64,000 nucleotides of DNA, taken from the NCBI GenBank assembly GCA_021651055.1, contig JAJHOH010000001.1:1178001-1242000 (forward strand). The letters are read 5' to 3'. This document shows positions 8,285 to 17,707 of the stretch, one piece after another; positions within the stretch are counted from its first letter, which is position 1; the number at the start of each line of letters is the position of its first letter. Below the pieces are notes generated by a model. That model worked only from the letters and a program-made list of their open reading frames with translations. It searched no databases and was not told where the DNA came from. The position numbers were made by a program, and so were the translations under genes. This DNA is from Candidatus Manganitrophus morganii (lineage in GTDB: Bacteria > Nitrospirota > Nitrospiria > SBBL01 > Manganitrophaceae).

Positions 8285-9568
8285 ATGAAACGAGAAAAAT
8301 CGGCGGCCCTCTTCCAAGAGGCGGAGAAGCGGATTCCGGGCGGGGTCAACTCCCCGGTTCGGGCTTTCAAATCGGTCGGCGGAAACCCCCTCTTTATTAA
8401 AAAAGCGAAAGGAAGCAAGCTCGTCGATGCGGACGGAAACCGCTTCATCGACTATGTCCTTTCGTGGGGGCCGATGATCGTCGGCCATGCCCATCCGAAA
8501 GTCGTGGAGGCGATCAAAAAAGCGGCCGAAAACGGAACCAGCTTCGGCGCGCCGACGGCCTTGGAAATCGATCTCGCCAAATCGGTTCAGGCCAACTTCC
8601 CGCTGATGGAGCGGGTTCGATTCGTCAACTCCGGAACAGAGGCGACGATGAGCGCCATCCGCCTGGCGCGCGCCTTCACCCGGCGGAACAAGATCATCAA
8701 GTTCGAAGGCTGCTACCACGGCCACGCCGACTCCCTCCTCGTAAAAGCCGGATCGGGCGCGACGACCCTCGGCATTCCCGACTCTCCCGGCGTTCACCCC
8801 GACCTCGCGCGCGATACGATCACCCTTCCATTCAATAATTTAAAGTTGCTTCAGAAAACATTGGAACAGGAAGGAAACCAGATCGCCTGCGTGATCGTGG
8901 AGCCGGTCCCGGGGAATATGGGAACGATTGTTCCGGAAGACGGTTATCTCCCCGGATTACGGGAGCTGACGCGGCCGTTCGGGACCGTGCTGATCTTCGA
9001 TGAGGTGATGTCCGGCTTTCGGATCGCCCCCGGCGGGGCGCAGGAGCGTTATGGAATCCGTCCCGACCTGACCTGCCTTGGAAAGATCATCGGCGGGGGA
9101 CTTCCGGTCGGCGCGTACGGCGGAAAGCGCGAAATCATGGAGATGGTCGCGCCGGTCGGTCCGGTGTATCAGGCCGGAACCCTTTCCGGAAATCCGATCG
9201 CCATGGCCGCGGGGCTGGCCACGCTTTCTCTGTTGAAGGATTTGAGCGTGTACGAAAAACTCGAACGCCGCGCCGCCGATCTGGCCGAGGGGCTCGCCGA
9301 CGCCGCGCGGAAAGCCAAGATCTCCGTTCAAATCAACCGGGTTGCCTCCCAGATGACCCTTTTCTTCAACAGCAACAAGGTCGCCGACTACACGACCGCC
9401 CTCCAGTCGGACCGGGACCGCTTCTCGAAGTTCTTCCTCGCCCTTCTGGAACAGGGAATTTATCTCCCCCCTTCTCAATTCGAGGCCTTTTTCCTCTCGA
9501 CGGCCCACAGTCCATCCGATATTGAGCAGACCGTCGCGGCGGCCTACCGGGCGTTCAAAAAGCTCTAA
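8285..9568 (+). CDS. hemL: glutamate-1-semialdehyde 2,1-aminomutase
   Basis: Converts glutamate-1-semialdehyde to 5-aminolevulinate, the last step of the C5 route to tetrapyrroles, in the cytoplasm. The 427-residue length is typical. Visible family signatures are the N-terminal [26 protein letters not shown], the phosphate-binding region [18 protein letters not shown] (aspartate to the PLP ring) and [16 protein letters not shown] with the PLP lysine at K267. The stop codon overlaps the start of the next gene (TAATG), so the two are coupled. Confidence 0.96.
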   Translation: MKREKSAALFQEAEKRIPGGVNSPVRAFKSVGGNPLFIKKAKGSKLVDADGNRFIDYVLSWGPMIVGHAHPKVVEAIKKAAENGTSFGAPTALEIDLAKSVQANFPLMERVRFVNSGTEATMSAIRLARAFTRRNKIIKFEGCYHGHADSLLVKAGSGATTLGIPDSPGVHPDLARDTITLPFNNLKLLQKTLEQEGNQIACVIVEPVPGNMGTIVPEDGYLPGLRELTRPFGTVLIFDEVMSGFRIAPGGAQERYGIRPDLTCLGKIIGGGLPVGAYGGKREIMEMVAPVGPVYQAGTLSGNPIAMAAGLATLSLLKDLSVYEKLERRAADLAEGLADAARKAKISVQINRVASQMTLFFNSNKVADYTTALQSDRDRFSKFFLALLEQGIYLPPSQFEAFFLSTAHSPSDIEQTVAAAYRAFKKL

Positions 9569-9966
9569 TGACGACGCAGCCCCGCCCCTCTCCCCCTCCG
9601 TTTGACCGCGAACAATTTCTGACGCGGAGCAATCAGGCGCTTCATCGGATTGAACGAAACGGGCTGATCATTCTGGCGGGGATCGGACTGGTGACCCTTC
9701 TTTTCTTCGGCGCGTTCGGGGCGTCGATGATGATCGGCGGGGTTCTGGGGATGTTTAACTTTCGAAGCCTCCACCGTATGTTTCAGCGAAGACTGATCGA
9801 TCCCTCCCGCCGGCATAAAGAACAGCTGGTCTACAGCGGAAAGGTCTTCTTGATTGTCGGTCTTTTCTTTTACATCATCCAGTGGAAGGAGATCAGCGTC
9901 GCCGGCATCCTCATCGGCTTTTTTTTAATGACCAGCTCGGTCTACCTGGAGACGCTGCGAAAATAA
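9568..9966 (+). CDS. AtpI-like small membrane protein
   Basis: 132 residues with about four hydrophobic segments (residues ~32-48, 48-62, 88-105, 108-125), the size and layout of the ATP synthase I chain family (AtpI), whose members help assemble the c-ring or carry Mg2+. A short Pro-rich N-terminus precedes the first helix. There is no ATP synthase gene beside it, so this may be a paralogue of AtpI or an unrelated small membrane protein. It is coupled to hemL by a 1-nt overlap and converges on the slipin gene with a gap of 9 nt. Confidence 0.55.
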   Translation: MTTQPRPSPPPFDREQFLTRSNQALHRIERNGLIILAGIGLVTLLFFGAFGASMMIGGVLGMFNFRSLHRMFQRRLIDPSRRHKEQLVYSGKVFLIVGLFFYIIQWKEISVAGILIGFFLMTSSVYLETLRK

Positions 9967-9975
9967 CAGGGTCCC

Positions 9976-10743
9976 TTACGACTTTTTGAAAAACGCCGAG
10001 ATCAGATCAATCGGGATCGGGAAGAGGATCGTCGAGCTTTTCTCGCTGGAGATCTCGGTCAACGTCTGCAGATAACGAAGCTGCAGCGTCGCCGGCTCGG
10101 TACTGATGATCCGGGCCGCGTCGGCCAGTTTTTGCGCCGCCTCGAATTCCCCCTGAGCGTGGATGACCTTCGCCCGCCGTTCCCGCTCGGCCTCGGCTTG
10201 CCGAGCGATCGCCCGGAGCATCTCTTGAGGCAGATCGGCGTTTTTCACCTCCACCGCCGTCACCTTGATCCCCCACGGTTCCGTCTGCTGATCGATCACC
10301 ACCTGGAGCTGTGCGTTGATCTCCTCCCGTTTGGCGAGGAGGTCGTCCAACTGGCTCTGACCGAGAACGCTTCGCAACGTGGTTTGGGCGATCTGGGAGG
10401 TGGCGTAGAGGAAATTTTCTACCTCCAGGATCGCCTTCGGCGCATCGACCACGCGGAAATAGATCACGGCGTTCACCTTCACCGAAACGTTGTCCCGGGT
10501 GATGATATCCTGCGCCGGAACATCCATCGTCACGGTTCGCAGGCTGACCCGCTCCATTTTATCCAAAAAGGGGATCAAGATGATCAGCCCCGGCCCGTTC
10601 CCGCCGTAGAGGGCCCCGTCTTTCGAGTACCGTCCCAAGCGAAAGACGACCGCCCGTTCGTACTCCTTGAGAATTCTCACGCCGTTGATCAGGATGAAAA
10701 AGATCAGCAACAACAGGGCGACAACCGGAAACGTCAATGGCAT
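9976..10743 (-). CDS. slipin (stomatin-like, SPFH/band 7 protein)
   Basis: 255 residues: an N-terminal membrane hairpin ([19 protein letters not shown]), then the SPFH domain with [24 protein letters not shown], and [13 protein letters not shown], then a helical tail ([15 protein letters not shown]). Slipins form ring or scaffold assemblies in the membrane and pair with NfeD proteins, which process them. The nfeD gene lies 17 nt upstream on the same strand, consistent with this. The ATG at 10743 is chosen by the AGGAGG 5 nt before it. Confidence 0.9.
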   Translation of the reverse strand: MPLTFPVVALLLLIFFILINGVRILKEYERAVVFRLGRYSKDGALYGGNGPGLIILIPFLDKMERVSLRTVTMDVPAQDIITRDNVSVKVNAVIYFRVVDAPKAILEVENFLYATSQIAQTTLRSVLGQSQLDDLLAKREEINAQLQVVIDQQTEPWGIKVTAVEVKNADLPQEMLRAIARQAEAERERRAKVIHAQGEFEAAQKLADAARIISTEPATLQLRYLQTLTEISSEKSSTILFPIPIDLISAFFKKS

Positions 10744-10759
10744 TTCATCCTCCTTATTC

Positions 10760-12040
10760 TTATTTTTTGATCTTCCGCACGCGCAATTTCAATCCGATAA
10801 CCTCCGTCACCGCCACTTCTTCTCCCTTCGCGATCGGCTCGTCGCCCTCCGCCTGCCAGATCTCTCCGTGGACGCGAACCATCCCGCGCGGCGCGAGATC
10901 GGCGATCGCCACGCCGATTTCTCCGACCATCCCCTCTTTTCCGGTCACCGTGCCGCCGCGCTGCGCGCGCCAGGCGGCGCGAATGAAGACGAGCGAGAAG
11001 AGAAGGATCACGCCCACCGTTGAAAAAATCACCGCCGGTGAAATACGCAGGGCGGGAAGATCGGTGTCCATCAACATCAGCGAGCCGAAGAGCAGCGCGG
11101 TGATTCCCCCCAGTCCCAGAAGCCCGAAACTCGGGACGAAGGCCTCCGCAACAAAAAGAACGACGGCGAGCAGAATCAACAGAAGCCCGGCATAGTTGAT
11201 CGGCAAGGTCTGGAAGGAATAAAAGGCGAGGATCAACGAAATCGCGCCGACCACGCCGGGAAAGATCGCCCCTGGGCTGTAGAGCTCCGCAATCAGGCCG
11301 GTAATGCCAACCAGCATCAAGATGTAGGCGACATTCGGATCGGAGATCGCCTTCAAGATTCGAAGCCGCAGACTGATTGGGTTCTTGACCACTTCGGCGT
11401 TCTCGGTCGAGAGGGTCTGCTTCCCCTGGGAGGTCGCGACCGTCCGGCCGTCTATTTTTTTGAGGAGATCCGAAAGATCGTCCGCGACGAGATCGACGAT
11501 GTTCAATTTCACCGCCTCCTGCTCGGTGATGGAGACCGATTCGCGAACCGCTTTTTCGGCCCACTCGGCGTTCCGCCCCCGCCGCTCCGCCAGCGATCGG
11601 ATATAAGCGGCGGCATCATTCGTGACCTTCTTCTTCATCTCCTCATCCATCTCCCCCCCCATCGCCACCGGGTGGGCCGCGCCGATATTGGTGCCGGGGG
11701 CCATCGCCGCGACATGCGCCGCGAGGGTGATGAAGACCCCCGCCGATCCGGCCCGCCCGCCGCTGGGGGCAACATAAACGACGATGGGAACCTCCGAAGC
11801 GACCATCGCTTTGATGATATCCCGCATCGAGGTATCAAGCCCGCCGGGGGTATCGAGCTGGATGATCAACGCCTCGGCGCCGGCTTGCTCGGCCTGCGTG
11901 ATCGCCGTCGTGAAGAGTTCGGAGGACACCGGATTGATGATCCCGTCATAGGTGATCACATGAATCGGCTTCGCCTCGGCCATCAGAGGAAAAATGATCA
12001 AAAGAAAAAGAGAAAAAAGGGATTGACGTAAAGGACGCAT
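10760..12040 (-). CDS. nfeD: NfeD1b-type membrane serine protease (ClpP class)
   Basis: 426 residues from the start used here. A signal peptide (residues 1-22) is followed by a ClpP-class protease domain with DTPGG (63-67) and [11 protein letters not shown], giving the nucleophile Ser99, and Lys136-138 as the general base (archaeal 1510-N uses Ser97/Lys138). About five membrane segments follow (residues ~225-345), then a C-terminal OB-fold NfeD domain ([13 protein letters not shown]...[11 protein letters not shown]). It is expected to cut the partner slipin. The upstream ATG at 12109 is rejected because the promoter (TAAGAT at 12048-12053) overlaps that extension; the ATG at 12040 is 7 nt from the -10 box, so the mRNA is probably leaderless. 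Confidence 0.9.
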   Translation of the reverse strand: MRPLRQSLFSLFLLIIFPLMAEAKPIHVITYDGIINPVSSELFTTAITQAEQAGAEALIIQLDTPGGLDTSMRDIIKAMVASEVPIVVYVAPSGGRAGSAGVFITLAAHVAAMAPGTNIGAAHPVAMGGEMDEEMKKKVTNDAAAYIRSLAERRGRNAEWAEKAVRESVSITEQEAVKLNIVDLVADDLSDLLKKIDGRTVATSQGKQTLSTENAEVVKNPISLRLRILKAISDPNVAYILMLVGITGLIAELYSPGAIFPGVVGAISLILAFYSFQTLPINYAGLLLILLAVVLFVAEAFVPSFGLLGLGGITALLFGSLMLMDTDLPALRISPAVIFSTVGVILLFSLVFIRAAWRAQRGGTVTGKEGMVGEIGVAIADLAPRGMVRVHGEIWQAEGDEPIAKGEEVAVTEVIGLKLRVRKIKK

Positions 12041-12047
12041 GGAATAA

Positions 12048-12076
12048 ATCTTAGTCCTTTGCCGGAGGGGAGTCAA
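12048..12076 (-). promoter_or_regulatory. promoter of nfeD-slipin, predicting a leaderless mRNA
   Basis: Minus strand TTGACT (12071-12076), 17-nt spacer, TAAGAT (12048-12053), then 7 nt to the ATG at 12040. There is no SD at a usable distance. Confidence 0.55.
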
Positions 12077-12107
12077 GAAATGCAGCGTTGGAGTGGCGAG
12101 TGGGTCC

Positions 12108-12160
12108 ATGTAGGGGCGAGGCGCCGCCTCGCCCTGGGTACCCGTTGACCGTCTCTACAT
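12108..12160. repeat. interspersed palindromic repeat (GTAGGGGCG type), degenerate copy
   Basis: The ends ATGTAG (12108-12113) and CTACAT (12155-12160) are inverted. Inside is a GGCGAGGC/GCCTCGCC hairpin (12115-12133). It resembles the element at 37563-37636, which also begins GTAGGGGCG and contains an internal hairpin. These are small non-coding repeats of the REP/MITE kind. Confidence 0.5.
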
Positions 12161-12187
12161 GAAGGGATAAAGAGGGGGGGAGAAACG

Positions 12188-12210
12188 GCGTGAGGGCGAA
12201 GCCCTCACGC
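12188..12210 (-). terminator. terminator hairpin after rplI
   Basis: A perfect 10-bp stem GCGTGAGGGC/GCCCTCACGC with a TTC loop on the minus strand, beginning 2 nt past the rplI stop. The following T-content is weak (CGTTTCTCC), so termination efficiency is uncertain. Confidence 0.6.
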
Positions 12211-12212
12211 GA

Positions 12213-12677
12213 TTATGCTTCTGTTTCGACCGCTTCCGACTTGATCACCTCGACCTTGACCTGGGCGGTCACGTCGTGATGGACCTTAACGGGAACCATG
12301 AAGGTCCCGATCTCTTTGATCGGCTTCTCAAGCTGGATCCTTCGTTTGTCGATCTCAAAACCCTGAGCCGCAATGGCGTCGGCGATATCCTTGGAGGTGA
12401 CCGATCCGAAGAGCTTTCCCTCCTCGCCGACTTGGACCGGGATGGAAACGGAAACGGCGCTGATTTTCTTCGCCTCTTCCTCCGCCGCCATCTTTTCCTT
12501 CTTGACCCGATCGGCGATCACTCTCTTTTCGTGCTCGAGCGATTTGATGTTCTTCGTCGTCGCCAGCGCCGCCATATTCCTCGGAAGGAGAAAATTTCGG
12601 GCATAACCGTCCGCCACGTTGACCAGGTCCCCCATTCTTCCCAACTTATCGACATCTTCTCTTAAAATCACTTTCAT
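12213..12677 (-). CDS. rplI: 50S ribosomal protein L9
   Basis: Ribosomal protein that binds 23S rRNA at the base of the L1 stalk. It shows the family N-terminus MKVILREDVDKLGRMGDLVNVADGYARNFLLPR (RNA-binding domain), a long central helix and the C-terminal domain (GEEGKLFGSVTSKDIADAI). Length 154 aa, slightly longer than usual because of an acidic tail. The ATG at 12677 is chosen by homology and by AGGGAGAA upstream; the longer frame from 12710 is rejected. It is not beside rpsF or rpsR, so the usual operon is broken up here. Confidence 0.96.
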   Translation of the reverse strand: MKVILREDVDKLGRMGDLVNVADGYARNFLLPRNMAALATTKNIKSLEHEKRVIADRVKKEKMAAEEEAKKISAVSVSIPVQVGEEGKLFGSVTSKDIADAIAAQGFEIDKRRIQLEKPIKEIGTFMVPVKVHHDVTAQVKVEVIKSEAVETEA

Positions 12678-12715
12678 AAAGCGCTTCTCCCTTCGCCGGA
12701 TAGATTGCAAGACGA

Positions 12716-12736
12716 GGCCCGGCGGGGTGCCGGGCC
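12716..12736. other. perfect hairpin between the JAMM gene and rplI
   Basis: GGCCCGGC/GCCGGGCC with a 5-nt loop. It may end the upstream minus-strand operon or form an rplI leader structure. There is no T-run on the minus strand; the plus-strand side is followed by AATTTTGCTATTTT. Confidence 0.4.
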
Positions 12737-12749
12737 GAATTTTGCTATT

Positions 12750-13709
12750 TTATTGGAGCGCGGCCGTCTTGTCAACGTCTATATCGATCCGCCTGAGATC
12801 CTCCTTGGCGACATCATAGAGGGTCCACCCCTCTTTATTGAGGGTCATCACGATCTGTCTCTTTCGGAGGCTCTGCTCGATATCAATGGAGGAAGGGGGC
12901 TCATTAAAGCCGTTATGGAAGTGATAGAGACCGACCACACGCTCCCCGAAGGGGATTTTTCCAAGCGCCTCCTTGAATTGATAAGGGGAGAGGAGATAAC
13001 GCGACTCGGAAAGGGCCTCGTAAGTATCGATGAAGTTGTCGATGAGGCTCTGCTTGATCGGAGCGGTCAGCCGTTCACTCTTCAGAGCGGAGATCAGATC
13101 GCCCCTCCATTTCCGTTCCACACCGACCTTTTCGAACACCTCTTGGGCCTCTTTATCATCGAGGAATGCGATGAACTGCGACACCGAATCCCCTTTTTCT
13201 CGAAGCCGGCCGAGATAAACCTCATTCAGAGAGGTGATCTCATAGAGACGGAGTGACGGATTTCCCTGCCGGTGCGAGAGGGTCAAGATTCCTCCGAGCT
13301 CGCTTTGGCGATGCCGGCGGGAGGCCGCCAGGCGATCGTAAATCTCTTGACCGATCCCAGGAGATTCGAGCGCCACCCTCAAATCGCGGTGGGAAACCTG
13401 GTTTAAGTCGAACCGATAAAGATGATGGCCGGCGATCTCATAAAAATGCCCCATCAACGTGTAGGGGAATTCGTGGGTCGCGATTTTGTAGAAGATCGGA
13501 ATTCCCTGGACGAAGGTCCGGTTTCCTTTATAAAGCCGCTCCAGCGGCGGCTCGGCCGGGTAAATGAACTGAGTCGAAAGTTGAAGATAGCAGATCAGAA
13601 GGGGGATCAACCAATAGTCGTTCAGTTTTCGGCGAAGACGATTCGGGAAGGTCCGGCTTCGTCGCTCCCAACCGGACGGGTCTGGGAAGGTTGCGGCATT
13701 GTCAGTCAT
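12750..13709 (-). CDS. membrane-anchored protein with a JAMM-like motif
   Basis: 319 residues, not recognised as a named family. One membrane segment ([20 protein letters not shown], 31-50) is followed by a soluble domain. Near the C-terminus residues 263-276 read HFH-x7-SSID, which fits the JAMM/MPN+ zinc motif HxH-x7-SxxD exactly, in a strand-rich setting ([11 protein letters not shown]...[16 protein letters not shown]). JAMM proteins are isopeptidases or metallopeptidases; the upstream glutamate ligand is not clear, so activity is an inference. Its start codon overlaps the queC stop (CATGACTGA), so it is translationally coupled to queC. Confidence 0.5.
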   Translation of the reverse strand: MTDNAATFPDPSGWERRSRTFPNRLRRKLNDYWLIPLLICYLQLSTQFIYPAEPPLERLYKGNRTFVQGIPIFYKIATHEFPYTLMGHFYEIAGHHLYRFDLNQVSHRDLRVALESPGIGQEIYDRLAASRRHRQSELGGILTLSHRQGNPSLRLYEITSLNEVYLGRLREKGDSVSQFIAFLDDKEAQEVFEKVGVERKWRGDLISALKSERLTAPIKQSLIDNFIDTYEALSESRYLLSPYQFKEALGKIPFGERVVGLYHFHNGFNEPPSSIDIEQSLRKRQIVMTLNKEGWTLYDVAKEDLRRIDIDVDKTAALQ

Positions 13710-14409
13710 GAGACTTTCCTTTCACTCTTGGCATCGATCGATACGTGGTTGGATCTGAGAGTCCGGCGGCCCGGAAAGCCCGCATCCGCTCCGCGCACTT
13801 GTTGCAGTTTCCGCAGTGGACCATTCCCTTTGGCGCGATGCAGGAGAAGGTGAGGGAGAGGGGAAGGGCGCGCCCGCGCTCCAGCACCTCGCGTTTGGTG
13901 ATCTGCGCATAGGGGGTGATCACCGTGAGGGGGGCCCGGAGGCCTTCCGACAGGGAGGCTTCCATCGTCCTGAAAAAAAGGGGGGTGCTGTCGGGGAAAG
14001 GATTCCCCTTGAGGATGCCGGAGGCGATAAACGCGATCCCCTGCAGCGCCGCATACACCGACGCTTTCGAGAGGAGAATGATATTTCTTCCCGGAAGGTA
14101 GACGGCCGCATCCTCCGATTCAAAGGACGGGATTTTCTTTCCGGTCAAACTCCAATGATCGGGGTAGATATCCCGAAGCGGCAGGTCGACGATCTTAAGG
14201 GGGGCGATGGTCTTGGAGGCGATCTTTTTGAGGTAACGGCGTAGCCAGTGAAGCTCGACCTTCTCCCAGGCGAATCCGTTTCGAATGTAGAAGGGAATCA
14301 CCGATGTGAACTGAGACGACAGTTCCGACACCAGCACCGCGCTGTCGATCCCGCCGCTGACTAAAGCAAGCACCTTTTCTTCTCTGCCTCTTCCCTTCCG
14401 ACCTTTCAT
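13702..14409 (-). CDS. queC: 7-cyano-7-deazaguanine synthase-like protein (QueC family)
   Basis: ATP-dependent conversion of 7-carboxy-7-deazaguanine to preQ0, for queuosine or 7-deazaguanine DNA marks. The PP-loop SGGIDS (18-23) and the C-terminal zinc site C-x8-C-x2-C-x2-C ([16 protein letters not shown]) match Que[14 protein letters not shown] region also fits. The promoter -10 box at 14439-14444 lies downstream of the first possible ATG (14448), so the start is the ATG at 14409. queD is close by on the opposite strand, but queE and queF are not in the window. Sequence around [14 protein letters not shown] is somewhat divergent, so a QueC-like paralogue is possible. Confidence 0.8.
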   Translation of the reverse strand: MKGRKGRGREEKVLALVSGGIDSAVLVSELSSQFTSVIPFYIRNGFAWEKVELHWLRRYLKKIASKTIAPLKIVDLPLRDIYPDHWSLTGKKIPSFESEDAAVYLPGRNIILLSKASVYAALQGIAFIASGILKGNPFPDSTPLFFRTMEASLSEGLRAPLTVITPYAQITKREVLERGRALPLSLTFSCIAPKGMVHCGNCNKCAERMRAFRAAGLSDPTTYRSMPRVKGKSHD

Positions 14410-14438
14410 ACCAGCCTGGACTTCCGAGATAGGAGCCG

Positions 14439-14467
14439 ATTCTAACAAAGTGCTTTCATCAAATCAA
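14439..14467 (-). promoter_or_regulatory. promoter of the queC-JAMM operon
   Basis: Minus strand TTGATT (14462-14467), 17-nt spacer, TAGAAT (14439-14444). It fixes the queC start at 14409. Confidence 0.6.
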
Positions 14468-14566
14468 TTCCGAAGTTGTATTTCGATCAAATTTTTCTGG
14501 CACAATATTGTCCGATACCGACGGAAATCTTGACACCCGGCAAAAAAGGGAAGACCCGATCCCTCC

Positions 14567-14595
14567 TTGATCTTTTCCGCCCCGCATACTATCAT
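14567..14595 (+). promoter_or_regulatory. promoter of the SDR-queD operon
   Basis: TTGATC (14567-14572), 17-nt spacer, TATCAT (14590-14595). The start codon is 33 nt downstream. Confidence 0.6.
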
Positions 14596-14627
14596 AGCGA
14601 AATTCTGCAAACGGGAGCAATGCTCGA

Positions 14628-15359
14628 ATGAAACTCAAGGGAAAGACGGTCCTCGTCACCGGCGCCGGCCGCCGGGTCGGGAAATCGATCGCGCTGGCGC
14701 TTGCCGAGAAAGGGGCGCAGGTCGCCATCCATTACAATCGCTCCAAAAAGGAGGCCCAGACGGTTGTCAAAGAGATTGAGAAGCGGGGCGGCACCGCGCA
14801 TGCCGTTCAGGGAGATCTCGCCAAAGGACGCGACTGCGAGCGGATCGTTCAGGAGACGGTCAAGGTTCTCGGCCGCCTCGACGTTCTGGTCAACAATGCG
14901 GCGGTCTTTTTTAAAACGCCGCTCTTTGAGGTCACCGAAAAAGACTGGGATCGGACGCTCGATTCGAATCTGAAGGGAAGCTTCTTCTGCGCCCAGGCCG
15001 CCGCGAAGGTGATGCCGAAGGCGGGGGGCAAGATCATCAACTTCGCCGACTGGTCGGGCTTTCGCCCCTACGTCGATTATCTCCCCTACTGCATTTCCAA
15101 GGCAGGGGTGATCGCGATGACGAAAGGCCTCGCCAAGACCCTCGCCCCCAAAATCGAGGTGAACGCCATCGCCCCGGGCCCGATTCTCCTTCCCGAAGAC
15201 CTCGACCCGGTCGAAGAGGAGGAGATCTCTCGGAATACGCCGCTGAAGAAGATCGGATCGCCGCAGGACATCGTGAACGCGATTCTCTTTTTAATCGAGG
15301 GGACCGACTTTATGACCGGCGCGACGATTGTCGTCGATGGCGGACGGCTGATTGCTTAA
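14628..15359 (+). CDS. pteridine-reductase-like short-chain dehydrogenase
   Basis: 243 residues, Rossmann fold SDR. The cofactor loop is TGAGRRVG (11-18), where Arg favours NADPH, and NNAA is present. The usual catalytic Ser is replaced by Asp141 (FADWSG), with Tyr154 and Lys158 (YCISK). The D-x12-Y-x3-K spacing is the same as in Leishmania PTR1 (D181, Y194, K198), so this is probably a pteridine reductase (FolM/PTR1 type) rather than a fatty-acid or sugar SDR. It lies 17 nt before queD, whose product is a tetrahydropterin, which supports a pterin substrate. The exact pterin is not known. Confidence 0.75.
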   Translation: MKLKGKTVLVTGAGRRVGKSIALALAEKGAQVAIHYNRSKKEAQTVVKEIEKRGGTAHAVQGDLAKGRDCERIVQETVKVLGRLDVLVNNAAVFFKTPLFEVTEKDWDRTLDSNLKGSFFCAQAAAKVMPKAGGKIINFADWSGFRPYVDYLPYCISKAGVIAMTKGLAKTLAPKIEVNAIAPGPILLPEDLDPVEEEEISRNTPLKKIGSPQDIVNAILFLIEGTDFMTGATIVVDGGRLIA

Positions 15360-15376
15360 TTTGAAAGGGACAATGG

Positions 15377-15781
15377 ATGTATAAAGTCACCCGCGAAATC
15401 CACTTCTGCTACGGCCACCGGCTTCTCAACTACAGCGGCAAGTGCCGCCATCTCCACGGCCACAATGGAAAGGTCGAGATCGAGCTCTTCTCCGAGAAAC
15501 TGAACGACCTCGGAATGGTCCGCGACTTCGAAGAGATCAAGCAGGTCGTTCAGGTCTGGATCGATGACAACCTCGACCACAACATGATCCTCTGCCGCCG
15601 CGACCCGCTGATCCCCGCGCTCGAAGAGAGGAAAGAAAGATACTTCCTCATCGATGAAAACCCCACCGCCGAGGCAATCTCCAAGCTGATTTACGACTAC
15701 GCCGTCTCGCAAAAACTTCCGGTCTCCGAGGTCCGTTTGTGGGAAACGCCGAAGTCGTTTGCGAGTTACCGGGAATCATAG
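15377..15781 (+). CDS. queD: 6-carboxy-5,6,7,8-tetrahydropterin synthase
   Basis: Makes 6-carboxytetrahydropterin from dihydroneopterin triphosphate, an early step to 7-deazaguanines, in the cytoplasm. 134 residues. Zinc ligands are His14 (GHRL), His27 and His29, and the catalytic Cys23 sits in CRHLHGH, the CxxxHGH signature of QueD. DHNMI and a C-terminal WETPKSFASY strand follow, as in the family. It is co-transcribed with the pteridine-reductase-like gene and converges on the PepSY gene with an 11-nt gap. A 6-pyruvoyl-tetrahydropterin synthase role is less likely because of the motif. Confidence 0.9.
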   Translation: MYKVTREIHFCYGHRLLNYSGKCRHLHGHNGKVEIELFSEKLNDLGMVRDFEEIKQVVQVWIDDNLDHNMILCRRDPLIPALEERKERYFLIDENPTAEAISKLIYDYAVSQKLPVSEVRLWETPKSFASYRES

Positions 15782-15792
15782 CCGATAACAAG

Positions 15793-16995
15793 TCACTCCT
15801 CAATCAGTTTCCCAGGGTCTTGACTTAAGAGGGGGGGTTCCGCCGTGCTGACGGCCGGCGCCGCGACCGACTTCGGCCTGCGTTGGAAGATCCGGCGCCA
15901 CGCCATGGCAAGACCGGTCCAGGCGAGCAGGATCCCTCCCATCGCCCCGATAAGAGCGATGATTTGACCCGGAATTCCCCCCGCCACGCCGGTGTGGATC
16001 GGCCGGACCCACGCGCGCAATGTTCTTCCGAGGTTGTATTCGGAAAACGGCTCCCACTTCACCACCTCCGCCGTCACGGGATTCAGCGTCAGCAGCGAGC
16101 GCGGGCTCGGATGCCACGACGCCGGCTCTTGAATGGTGGCGGTCACCGGCCCCTCCGGCTTTTGCGGGAAGCGGAGCCGGATCGACACCCAGCCGGGCGC
16201 CTGCGCCTCCGCGCGCGCCCAGAGAGGCTCGACCTTGTCGAGCGGAAATTCAGGGGGCGGCCCGGAGGGAGCCGCTTGCGGGGCCGGAGGGGGCTCATTT
16301 CCGGTGATCTTGTAGACGAGATCGTTGGCCCAACGATACGACATGACCAGTCCGGTCAGGGTGATGACGAGGAGAACCGGCGCGCACCAGAAACCGATGA
16401 CGTTATGACGGTTCCAATCGCGCGCCTTTCCCTGCAAACGCGGGTTGAAACGGGTCACCGTTTTGAGGGTCGTGCCGGCCCACCGTCTCGGCCACCAGAG
16501 GTAGAAACCGGTGACGACCAGGATCAAGAATGCGGCGTTGGCGAGGCCGGTGATCGGCCTTCCGATTTCGCGCGAGCCGAGCCAGCGGTGCCAGTCTTCA
16601 ATTTCATGCATGAGCTTGTGGGTCTTCGAGCCTTGTCCCAACACGTCTCCGGTATAGGGATTCACGAAGATCGTCCCCTCCCGCCCGAAGCTGACCGCGG
16701 CGGAGGAGGTCGGCTCGGAGCCCATGGAGACGCCGCTGGGAGGGAGCTGCGGAAACGCCTCCCGCGCCTTCGTCACGATCGTCTCCATGTTTAATCTTTG
16801 CGCGTCCTGCGCCGGAGGGGGCACATTCCGAACCCCCCGCTCCGCGAAATCGACGATCTGCGGTTCGAAGGCGATCAGCGCGCCGGTCACCGACATCACC
16901 AGGATCACAAGACCCGCGACGGTCCCCGCCGCGAGATGGACCCAAAAAAGGATATTGCGGAACATGATCGTTTGTCGGGTCGAAACCTTCTCCAT
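15793..16995 (-). CDS. PepSY-associated membrane protein, last gene of the iron operon
   Basis: About 400 residues with four main membrane segments (near residues 13-40, 150-172, 198-222 and 345-370) and two periplasmic PepSY-like parts, the layout of the PiuB/FsrB-like family found beside siderophore receptors. Conserved histidines (FWVHLAAG, HKLMHEIEDWHRWLG, RHNVIGFW) may bind haem or iron. The family is thought to reduce ferric siderophores at the inner membrane. The SD GAGGAGGG is better spaced to the ATG at 16995 than to that at 17001. It follows the PiuC gene by 13 nt. Confidence 0.85.
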   Translation of the reverse strand: MEKVSTRQTIMFRNILFWVHLAAGTVAGLVILVMSVTGALIAFEPQIVDFAERGVRNVPPPAQDAQRLNMETIVTKAREAFPQLPPSGVSMGSEPTSSAAVSFGREGTIFVNPYTGDVLGQGSKTHKLMHEIEDWHRWLGSREIGRPITGLANAAFLILVVTGFYLWWPRRWAGTTLKTVTRFNPRLQGKARDWNRHNVIGFWCAPVLLVITLTGLVMSYRWANDLVYKITGNEPPPAPQAAPSGPPPEFPLDKVEPLWARAEAQAPGWVSIRLRFPQKPEGPVTATIQEPASWHPSPRSLLTLNPVTAEVVKWEPFSEYNLGRTLRAWVRPIHTGVAGGIPGQIIALIGAMGGILLAWTGLAMAWRRIFQRRPKSVAAPAVSTAEPPLLSQDPGKLIEE

Positions 16996-17008
16996 TTCCA
17001 TCCCTCCT

Positions 17009-17689
17009 CTAACTCACCTCCGACCAATGCCGCAGCAGGTTGTGATAAACGCCGGTCAATTGCACGACCGACGGATGGCCGGGATCCCGCTCCAGCCGCT
17101 GAATCCCCAAATCGAGATCGAACAGGATCGAGCGCCGGGCATCGTCGCGGACCATGCTCTGAATCCAAAAAAAGGAGGCGAGACGCGTCCCGCGCGTCAC
17201 CGGCCGGACATGATGAAGACTCGTCGAAGGATAAAGAACCAGGTGGCCGGCCGACAGTTTTATACTTTGCACGCCATAGGTGTCTTCCACCACCAGCTCA
17301 CCCCCCTCGTATTCTTCCGGCCCGCTCAGGAAGAGGGTCGCCGAAAGATCGGTGCGTATTTTGTAGGGGGTCCCCGGAACCTGTCGGACGGCGTTGTCGA
17401 CGTGGGTGCCGAACGACTGGCCGTTTTGATAGCGATTGAAGAGCGGCGGGAAGACCTTCAGCGGGAGGGCCGCCGAAATAAACAGCGGACTTTTCCCGAG
17501 CGCTTCCAGGATCATCTCCCCCACTTTCACCGCCGCGGGATGGCCTTCCCGCACCTGCATGTTGTCCTTCGCCTTGGCCGATTGATGCCCTGCGGTGACG
17601 CGGCCGTCGACCCATTCAGCCTGATCCAGGACTCTCCGGGCCTCCACGAGCTGCTCCTTCGTCAATATGTCGGGGATGCTTAATAACAT
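17009..17689 (-). CDS. PKHD-type Fe(II)/2-oxoglutarate hydroxylase (PiuC/YbiX family)
   Basis: 226 residues. Opens [14 protein letters not shown] as in YbiX/PiuC. The iron site is seen as HVD (in [10 protein letters not shown]) and a distal His in [17 protein letters not shown], whose Arg should bind 2-oxoglutarate; the strand [18 protein letters not shown] is the double-stranded beta-helix core. Members are almost always next to TonB-dependent siderophore receptors, as here, 18 nt after the receptor gene. The role in iron uptake is not settled; modification of a siderophore or receptor is a guess. AAAGGAGA precedes the ATG. Confidence 0.9.
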   Translation of the reverse strand: MLLSIPDILTKEQLVEARRVLDQAEWVDGRVTAGHQSAKAKDNMQVREGHPAAVKVGEMILEALGKSPLFISAALPLKVFPPLFNRYQNGQSFGTHVDNAVRQVPGTPYKIRTDLSATLFLSGPEEYEGGELVVEDTYGVQSIKLSAGHLVLYPSTSLHHVRPVTRGTRLASFFWIQSMVRDDARRSILFDLDLGIQRLERDPGHPSVVQLTGVYHNLLRHWSEVS

Positions 17690-17707
17690 CTGTCTTCTCC
17701 TTTCGTC

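Noticed and set aside
10735-12109. N-terminal extension of NfeD (start at 12109)
   Set aside because: It would contain the promoter and puts 23 residues before a normal signal peptide.
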